Assembly (NCBI RefSeq): GCF_024159025.1
Contig: NZ_JAMYXC010000129.1
Coordinates: 1 to 64,000 of the forward strand
Direction: 5' to 3'
From: Limimaricola litoreus
GTDB lineage: Bacteria; Pseudomonadota; Alphaproteobacteria; Rhodobacterales; Rhodobacteraceae
Length of the DNA: 64,000 nt
The notes beneath the pieces were generated by a model. That model searched no databases. It had not been told where the DNA came from and saw nothing but the letters and a program-made list of their open reading frames with translations. The position numbers and the translations under genes were made by a program. Shown piece by piece: positions 58,625-64,000 of the stretch (position 1 is its first letter; the number at the start of each line of letters is the position of its first letter).

Positions 58625-58800
58625 GACTTCCGGGGGGCTGGTTTGCTTCAGCCACGTGGCCATGCTCGATGTTTCGACAGCAGCGTAGTGCTCGCCTCCG
58701 CTGAAGGGACAATGCCGACAGGCTCGACCGGGCGGCGGTTGATGAGCCGGTCGACCCATTCAAGGATCGCGCATGTCATCTCTCCGGAGCTCCGCCACGA
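58625..58800 (-). pseudogene. IS3-family OrfB C-terminal remnant
   Basis: The minus strand reads SGEMTCAILEWVDRLINRRP, VEPVGIVPSAE and, after a frameshift, EHYAAVETSSMATWLKQT. This matches the end of IS3 OrfB (ATLEWVDWFNNRRLLEPIGN, then PPAEAE-x-x-YYA). All catalytic residues are gone. The rest of 58471-58897 shows no gene. Confidence 0.65.
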
Positions 58801-58897
58801 TCCTTCGTAAGCAACGACTTTGGACTTGGAGAACGCATGGATTTCTCAGTTCTCCGCAGACGTCCATTGGTCGCCGGCAAAAGTCGAAACCGCGAGG

Positions 58898-59368
58898 TCA
58901 ATGCTTTTCATGAGCGCGCGTCACCACCGCCTCGAAGGCTTCCAGAGTGGTTTCGCTGACGTGGTGTTCGATCCCTTCGGCGTCCCGTTCCGCCGTTTCC
59001 TCATCGATCCCAAGGCTCAGGAGAAACGCCACCACGATACGGTGACGCCTACGGCAGGCCTCTGCCAGTTTCTGTCCCTCAGGGGTGAGAAAAATGGCTC
59101 TATACCTCTCGCGGGAAACGAGGCCTGCCTCCTTTAGTCTTGAGATGTTCTTGGTGACCGTGGGGGGTTTCACACCCAGGCGCTCGGCGATGTCCACCGG
59201 CCTCGCTTCGCCCTGAATCTCGATCAGCTCGGCGATCAATTCGACATAGTCTTCGGCCATTTCGCTCTCATGCGCCTGGCGCACGGTCGCGAAGCCTTCC
59301 GCCTGCGCCTTGGCATCCCTGTCGCTCGCGTCGGACGCCTCACGTCTATGTATCTGCAACTTCGTCAT
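58898..59368 (-). CDS. mntR: MntR/DtxR-family metal-dependent repressor
   Basis: 156 aa. The winged HTH is at about residues 38-90 (YVELIAELIEIQGEARPVDI, AERLGVKPPTVTKNISRLKE). The dimer/metal domain follows with RRRHRIVVAFLLSLGID, DAEGIEHHVSETTLEAFE. The Glu/His ligand pattern (EGIEHHVS) fits MntR, which represses when Mn2+ (or Fe2+) is bound. Divergent from the peroxidase-ABC transporter operon across GTTAGC repeats, so it is the likely regulator of that operon. Confidence 0.9.
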   Translation of the reverse strand: MTKLQIHRREASDASDRDAKAQAEGFATVRQAHESEMAEDYVELIAELIEIQGEARPVDIAERLGVKPPTVTKNISRLKEAGLVSRERYRAIFLTPEGQKLAEACRRRHRIVVAFLLSLGIDEETAERDAEGIEHHVSETTLEAFEAVVTRAHEKH

Positions 59369-59406
59369 GCCAGGACATTGCCGCGATCTGGCGGGAATGA
59401 CAACTT

Positions 59407-59441
59407 GTTAGCACTATCTATATATGTTAGCATAGGCTAAC
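59407..59441. promoter_or_regulatory. Putative MntR operator
   Basis: GTTAGC-ATAG-GCTAAC (59426-59441) is a dyad, and a further direct GTTAGC lies at 59407-59412. It sits between mntR and the peroxidase gene and overlaps the TATATA-like promoter element. Confidence 0.65.
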
Positions 59442-59461
59442 TTTTGAGACCGGAGAACGCT

Positions 59462-61342
59462 GTGACCTCGAGATTTCCTGCATTGTTGCTTGCCGCTTTT
59501 GCAGGGGCGCTTGCCCTCTCTGGCTCTGCTTTGGCGACTCCTGCCAAGGAAGCGCCCTGGCTTCCCGAAGCGGCCGCCTATCGGCTGACACTCTTCCTCG
59601 GAAATCTCGAGCCGTTGCCCTGGGACGACGTAGAGGCCGCTTGGTCTGAACCCCACCGCAACTCGGATTTCTCGTTCGGCGCGCTGGCGCGTCTGGATGA
59701 AGATAGCGACGTGAAGCCTGACACGCTCATGGATGCTATCTCGAGCGAGGACCGGCATGCGGTCTTCGCCGAGGCGACGCGATTGATCGCGCTTAGGCTC
59801 GAAGAAGAGCTGGATCGGGCCATTGCGGCCGAAAGCCCGGCGACCGCGCAGCGGGCCGTGCGCGAAGCCCGTGAACTTTACCGCGCCTTCGCGGACGGCA
59901 TCGCCGCCGCCGATCCCGAAGCTTCGAGGCGTATCGGCCGCGCATGGCTGGAACTCGCCAGCAGCGCGGGTTCTCCCGGTCTCCTTGGCGCAGGCACGAC
60001 ACCTACCTCCACCGAAGCAATGGCAACCGCGCGCGCAGTCATCTCGGACTATCTCGCCGACAACTATCTCCTCGACACTTTCACGACGCGGCGGACGCTG
60101 AGCGCTCTACCGGAAACAGCGGTGCTGAGTGGCCGCTCCGTCGAAGTGCCGCCAAGCCTGCCGCCCGGCTCGGATATTTTCGATCAGGACCCGCTGCCGC
60201 TGCTTGTGCTCAACTTCGAGGAGCAGGGCATAGATGAAACGGACCTCCCACTCGTCGCCTATGGCGACATGCTGTTCGACAGCGCGCAGATCTTCGGCAG
60301 TCCCGCGCGTGATATCGGAATCGCCTGTTCGACCTGTCACAACCGCTCGGACGTGAACCAGCGCCTCTTCATCCCCGGCGCCAGCCACCAGCCCGGTGCG
60401 ATCGACGTGGATGGCGCATTCTTCAATCCCATCTTCAACGACCGGCGCGACGACCCGATTGATATTCCGAGCCTGCGCGGACTGCGCTTCACCGGACCCT
60501 ATGGCCGCGATGGCCGCTTCGCTTCCCTGCGCGATTTCAGCCGCAACGTGATCGTCAACGAGTTCGGCGGCGAGGAGCCGACGCCCTTCATGCTGGACGC
60601 GCTGGTCGCCTATATGCTCGAATTCGACTTTCTGCCCAACGCCATGCTGACAGCCGATGGTAGGCTTACCAGTGCCGCGCCAGAGGCCGCCCGACGCGGC
60701 GAGGCGATCTTCAACCGTCCCTTCGCAGGCCTCGGCGACCGTTCCTGCGCCAGTTGTCATGTCCCGGACGCGAACTTCCTGGATCGTCAGGCACACGACA
60801 TCAGCTCAGTCGCGCAGGTCTATGAAGGCGCTCGTGCCGGTGCACTGGATACCCCAACGCTGCTCGGCACCGTCTATACAGCACCCTATTTCCACGACGG
60901 ATCGCTGCCGACACTGGCGGCTGTCGTGGACTGGTTCGACGAGACGAAATCGCTTGGGCTGACCGAGGCGGATCGTGACGACCTCACGGCCTATCTGGAA
61001 GCTGTGGGCGCGGCGGATGAGCCTTATGAGGCCTTCGGCAGCGAAAACACAGCCTTCCGGCTGGCATTTTCCGAGCTCACGACGTTTGCCTCGACACTCG
61101 ACACGCTGATCCCACAACGGGATGCGGAGCATATCCTGCTGCTGGTCGACACTGTCGCGGCGGATCTCGCGGCCGACGCCGGCACCATGTCAAACCTTGC
61201 CGCCCGCCCCGATGTCTACGCGCTGGCCAAGGGGCTGGAAGAAGTCGGCGCTGCGGTGCGCGACGAGGACTGGGCGGCCGCGGAAGCAAGCTGGAGCGCG
61301 TTCAAGTCCGACGCCAACGCGATTGACGAAAGGGCCTTCTGA
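59462..61342 (+). CDS. MauG-like di-haem cytochrome c peroxidase with extended N-terminus
   Basis: 626 aa from GTG 59462 after GGAGAACGC. Signal peptide (LLLAAFAGALALSGSALATP). Residues ~30-250 are an unassigned helical domain; the C-terminal ~370 residues are a di-haem peroxidase module with CSTCH at about 289 and CASCH at about 429, plus FTGPYGRDGRFASLRDFSRN and TAPYFHDGSLPTLAAVVDWF. It reduces H2O2 or performs a MauG-type oxidation in the periplasm. Stop overlaps the start of the binding-protein gene, so it is translationally coupled to an ABC transporter, which is unusual. Confidence 0.88.
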   Translation: MTSRFPALLLAAFAGALALSGSALATPAKEAPWLPEAAAYRLTLFLGNLEPLPWDDVEAAWSEPHRNSDFSFGALARLDEDSDVKPDTLMDAISSEDRHAVFAEATRLIALRLEEELDRAIAAESPATAQRAVREARELYRAFADGIAAADPEASRRIGRAWLELASSAGSPGLLGAGTTPTSTEAMATARAVISDYLADNYLLDTFTTRRTLSALPETAVLSGRSVEVPPSLPPGSDIFDQDPLPLLVLNFEEQGIDETDLPLVAYGDMLFDSAQIFGSPARDIGIACSTCHNRSDVNQRLFIPGASHQPGAIDVDGAFFNPIFNDRRDDPIDIPSLRGLRFTGPYGRDGRFASLRDFSRNVIVNEFGGEEPTPFMLDALVAYMLEFDFLPNAMLTADGRLTSAAPEAARRGEAIFNRPFAGLGDRSCASCHVPDANFLDRQAHDISSVAQVYEGARAGALDTPTLLGTVYTAPYFHDGSLPTLAAVVDWFDETKSLGLTEADRDDLTAYLEAVGAADEPYEAFGSENTAFRLAFSELTTFASTLDTLIPQRDAEHILLLVDTVAADLAADAGTMSNLAARPDVYALAKGLEEVGAAVRDEDWAAAEASWSAFKSDANAIDERAF

Positions 61343-62217
61343 TGGCGACGAAACTGAACCGCAGAGCCGTTCTGGCCATGGCTGGAGCAAGCACAGTGCT
61401 TCTGGGGGCGCCCCTTGCCGCGCAAGATGATACGTTACGCCTTGCCTTCATTCCGCAGGAAAATCCCGACAAGCTGCTGGGGGATATCGAGGCCATCACA
61501 GGCTGGCTGTCCGAGCAGATCGGCGTGCCTGTCGAGGGCTTCGTCACCATCGACCATGCCGCCGCGGTCGAGGCGTTGAGGAACGGTGACGCGGATATCT
61601 CCTTCATGGGGGCGCTGCCCTTTGTTCTGGCCGAGGCCGAGATCGACGCGATCCCGCTCCTGTCCGAGGTCTACCGCGGTGATCCGAGTTACACCGGCCG
61701 CGTTTTCGTTCGCCGCGACGCCGGCATCCAGTCGCTCGCCGACCTGCGTGGTAGGGACATCGCCTTCGCCGATCCGATATCGGAGTCGGGCTATCTTTAC
61801 CCGCTTGCCGAGTTCGAGCGCGCGGGGCTGATCGACCGCCCGGAGGCCGCCGACGCGTTCTTCGGACGGGTCTTCTTCGCGGGTGGCTATCAACAGGCAA
61901 TGCAGGCGATGGCCGAGGGGCTGGTTGCGGCGGCAGGCGCCAGTCAGTATGCCGATCTCCTGCTCACGCCGGAGCAGCAGTCGCAGGTGACCTGGATCGC
62001 GGAGAGCGATGCCATTCCCAGCCACGTGGTGATCGCTCGGCCAGGGCTGGACGTTGGCCTGCGCACGCGGTTCGTCGATGCCATGATGATGCTGAACAAG
62101 CCAGAGCACCGCGACAAACTGCGCTTTCTCTATGGGCCAGATGGATACGTCAGAGCCGATCCCGCCGCCTACGAAGGTGTGCGCGACTTGGCGAGGCGAT
62201 ACGGACTATTGAAATGA
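61342..62217 (+). CDS. Phosphonate/phosphite-type ABC binding protein (PhnD family)
   Basis: 291 aa with Tat-like signal (LNRRAVLAMAGASTVLLGAP). PhnD features are LRLAFIPQENPDKLLGDIEA, IDHAAAVEALRNGDADISFM, FADPISESGYLYPLAEFERA and the HVVIARPGLD strand. The family binds phosphonate, phosphite, or other oxyanions or metal complexes; MntR control and the peroxidase suggest a metal-related ligand, which is inference. Overlaps the ATPase gene by 4 bp. Confidence 0.88.
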   Translation: MATKLNRRAVLAMAGASTVLLGAPLAAQDDTLRLAFIPQENPDKLLGDIEAITGWLSEQIGVPVEGFVTIDHAAAVEALRNGDADISFMGALPFVLAEAEIDAIPLLSEVYRGDPSYTGRVFVRRDAGIQSLADLRGRDIAFADPISESGYLYPLAEFERAGLIDRPEAADAFFGRVFFAGGYQQAMQAMAEGLVAAAGASQYADLLLTPEQQSQVTWIAESDAIPSHVVIARPGLDVGLRTRFVDAMMMLNKPEHRDKLRFLYGPDGYVRADPAAYEGVRDLARRYGLLK

Positions 62218-62996
62218 GCCCGGCCGTGCAGATCGACGACCTGAGCTTTGCTCATCCGGGTTCGGATCTTCCGGCTCTGGAAAGGATTTCTCTGCTCGTT
62301 CCCACGGGGGAAAGCGTCGCTCTGCTCGGTCCCTCTGGTGCGGGTAAGACGACGCTCCTGGCACTGCTCGACGGTAGGCTCCGGGGCTGGCAAGGGCGAA
62401 CTTCGGTCTTGGGAGCGTCGCTCGATCCCGATCGACCGCCTCTGCGCGCGCGACGCCCCGACACAGGCTTCGTGTTCCAGGAATTCGCCCTGGTCGAACG
62501 GTCCACGGTCCTACGCAACGTTCTCAATGGCCGCTTGGGACGCATGTCGCCCTTGCGCGCCTTGATGGGATCGTCGACTTCGCATGATCTGGAAACTGCG
62601 CTGGCCGCGCTCGCCGACTGCGGCATCGCCGATCTCGCCGAGCGCAGAGTCGACAGTCTCAGCGGCGGACAGCGGCAGCGCGTTGCCATCGCACGCTGTC
62701 TGGCGCAGGAGCCGCGACTGATCCTTGCAGACGAGCCGGTAAGCAGTCTTGACCCCGCCCGGGCAGCCGAGATTCTGACGCTGCTGACAGGCGCGGCACG
62801 AGCGCGCGGCGCAACGGCGATGTTCTCGTCGCATCAGCCCGATCTGGCGCGGCGTTTCGCGCAACGCATCGTAGGTATAAGCGGTGGGCGGGTCGTCTTC
62901 GATGTCCCGACCTCCGACCTGAGCGAGGAGGCGACTGCGAACCTATACCGGGACACAGAGCGGATGCCCGGTGTCGGTCTGCGAGCGGTGTCCTGA
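62214..62996 (+). CDS. ABC transporter ATP-binding protein (PhnC type)
   Basis: 260 aa. Walker A GPSGAGKTTLLALLDG at about residue 40, Q-loop FVFQEFALVERSTVLRNVLN, signature LSGGQRQRVAIARCLAQEP and Walker B LILADEPVSSLD. RSTVLRNVLNGRLG is characteristic of PhnC. Drives the importer with the upstream PhnD-like and downstream PhnE-like proteins. Overlaps the permease gene by one base. Confidence 0.92.
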   Translation: MSPAVQIDDLSFAHPGSDLPALERISLLVPTGESVALLGPSGAGKTTLLALLDGRLRGWQGRTSVLGASLDPDRPPLRARRPDTGFVFQEFALVERSTVLRNVLNGRLGRMSPLRALMGSSTSHDLETALAALADCGIADLAERRVDSLSGGQRQRVAIARCLAQEPRLILADEPVSSLDPARAAEILTLLTGAARARGATAMFSSHQPDLARRFAQRIVGISGGRVVFDVPTSDLSEEATANLYRDTERMPGVGLRAVS

Positions 62997-63754
62997 TGCG
63001 GTTTCGCGGGTTCGGCGGTTTCGCGGCCAGCACATTGGTCGCCGGTGCAATTCTGTGGTCTTTCATGACGACCGACGTCGAGTTCTCGCGTCTCCTGTCG
63101 GCCGGGCCCCGGATCGCAGAATTTCTCGGCCGGATGTTTCCCCCTGATCCGACCGTGATGAGGGAGATCATGAAGGGCGGCGCCGAAACGCTCAGGATCG
63201 CGATCCTTGGCTCTCTGGGAGCGGTGGTCCTGTCGGCCCCGCTCGGTATTCTTGCGTCCGAAACGATGGTGTCTCCGCCGCTCTATCGAACGGTTCGAAC
63301 ACTTCTCGCCTTCATCAGGGCGATACCTCTGATTCTTGTGGCGATGCTCATGGTTGGCGCCGTCGGCCTCGGCCCGCTGCCCGGCATCATCGCCGTTGCC
63401 TTTCATGCGACCGGAATGCTCGCCAAGTTCTATGCCGAAGCGATTGACGGTGTTTCCCGTGCGCCCATCGCGGCGCTCGAAAGCGCGGGCGCTGGACCGC
63501 TGGCGCGTCTTCGGCACGCGATCTGGCCCCAAATGGCGCCGGTTATTGCTCGTGACACGATTTTCCGGTTCGAGCTCAACCTGCGCGAGTCGCTGATCCT
63601 CGGCATCGTCGGTGCAGGCGGGATCGGCTTCTACATCCAGACCTACGTGCGCTCTTTTCAATACGACAAGGCTGCCAGTGTGACGCTCGCAGTCATCGTC
63701 ATGGTCGTTGCCATCGAGGCCATCAACGTCGCGCTGCGCCGTCGCTTTGCCTGA
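62996..63754 (+). CDS. ABC transporter permease (PhnE type)
   Basis: 252 aa with about six membrane helices. The region GGAETLRIAILGSLGAVVLS begins the permease domain, and the EAA-like loop is GVSRAPIAALESAGAGPLAR. FELNLRESLILGIVGAGGIG is the PhnE signature. Last gene of the MntR-linked operon; it ends 3 bp before a convergent gene. Confidence 0.9.
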   Translation: MRFRGFGGFAASTLVAGAILWSFMTTDVEFSRLLSAGPRIAEFLGRMFPPDPTVMREIMKGGAETLRIAILGSLGAVVLSAPLGILASETMVSPPLYRTVRTLLAFIRAIPLILVAMLMVGAVGLGPLPGIIAVAFHATGMLAKFYAEAIDGVSRAPIAALESAGAGPLARLRHAIWPQMAPVIARDTIFRFELNLRESLILGIVGAGGIGFYIQTYVRSFQYDKAASVTLAVIVMVVAIEAINVALRRRFA

Positions 63755-63757
63755 TCG

Positions 63758-64000
63758 TCAGGCGTAGATATCGATGGGCGTCCCATTCCGCACCATGGCG
63801 TAGATCTCTTCGATCTGACGGTCCGACACCGAGATGCAGCCTGCCGTCCAATCGGGGACATCCATGGGATCGACCCCGGGTCTCGGGCCGCCATGGATGA
63901 AAATGTCCTTTCCGGGAGGTCGGCCAAGCGCTTCCGCAAACGCGATGTCGGCCTCATTGGGATAGGAAATGCCGATGGGCCAATCAGGATTGGCGCGCGA
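63758..64000 (-). CDS. L,D-transpeptidase (YkuD/ErfK family), partial
   Basis: Only the C-terminal part is in the window, cut at the right edge. The catalytic block is visible: DIFIHGGPRPGVDPMDVPDW then TAGCISVSDRQIEEIYAMVR, with the conserved H-G and the nucleophile Cys in T-x-G-C-I-x. It forms peptidoglycan cross-links or attaches proteins in the periplasm. Convergent with the PhnE-type gene. Confidence 0.88.
   Translation of the reverse strand, partial: SRANPDWPIGISYPNEADIAFAEALGRPPGKDIFIHGGPRPGVDPMDVPDWTAGCISVSDRQIEEIYAMVRNGTPIDIYA

Overview
The window looks like part of a GC-rich alphaproteobacterial replicon, most likely Rhodobacterales. The reasons are codon use, a dipeptide ABC operon with a fused permease-ATPase, DUF1028 and amidohydrolase genes, and several Sco/DUF411 copper proteins. 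A replication-initiator-like gene followed by parA and parB, with a cluster of palindromic sites downstream, indicates that at least this stretch is a plasmid or chromid. No rRNA, tRNA or CRISPR array was seen.

Layout. (1) About 0.5-6 kb: small accessory genes of unknown function, several sharing a TGATAG-N8-CTATCA operator; an XRE regulator; a parDE toxin-antitoxin pair enclosed by perfect 24-bp terminal repeats and a 6-bp target duplication; and an orphan MbcA/ParS/Xre-type antitoxin. (2) 6.1-14.5 kb: a catabolic unit with a DppABCDF-type peptide ABC transporter, a DUF1028 protein, an FCD-type GntR regulator and an M20 N-carbamoyl-amino-acid/allantoate hydrolase, linked by ATTTATCATGATAAAT palindromes in both divergent promoter regions. 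(3) 15-26 kb: a decayed accessory island with a truncated LacI gene, three related methyltransferase-like sequences (one intact in its motifs, one catalytically altered, one a fragment), a second orphan antitoxin, IS3 debris, a two-gene tyrosine-recombinase module, a PemK/MazF-like gene and small hypotheticals. (4) 26-34 kb: replication and partition genes, twelve copies of a 19-bp palindrome related to GGTGAAAGTGACTTTCACC, an IS110-family element that interrupts a small gene, and the C-terminal stub of a PIF1-like helicase. (5) 34.2-43.6 kb: a copper/thiol island (P1B-type ATPase, CcdA, Sco proteins, Met-rich periplasmic protein, TlpA/DsbE thioredoxin, cytochrome c, DUF411, Cys-rich CBS protein), mostly one co-directional set with many ATGA-type overlaps. 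(6) 43.7-47.9 kb: an epimerase-SPW-VKOR-like fusion and a CaCA exchanger, with remnants of a metal P-type ATPase and a MerR regulator. (7) 48-58.5 kb: a second metal island, with Lnt, LspA, ZIP, DUF411, a broken M23 peptidase, Sco, PCuAC, DsbA, DsbB and Sco on one strand, and MerR, YnfA, a transglutaminase-like protein and a CDF exporter on the other; two promoters have the 19-bp spacer expected for MerR control. (8) 58.9-63.8 kb: MntR divergent from a di-haem peroxidase (MauG-like) and a Phn-type ABC transporter, then an L,D-transpeptidase cut by the window end.

The mosaic of intact operons, gene stubs and IS remnants fits repeated acquisition and loss on a mobile replicon. The metal islands combine export (CopA, CDF), periplasmic copper handling (Sco, PCuAC, DUF411, Met-rich proteins) and envelope thiol chemistry (CcdA, TlpA, DsbA/B). 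The least explained parts are the shared-operator gene cluster at 1-3.5 kb, the palindrome array beside parAB, the methyltransferase paralogs, and the MntR/peroxidase/ABC transporter unit.
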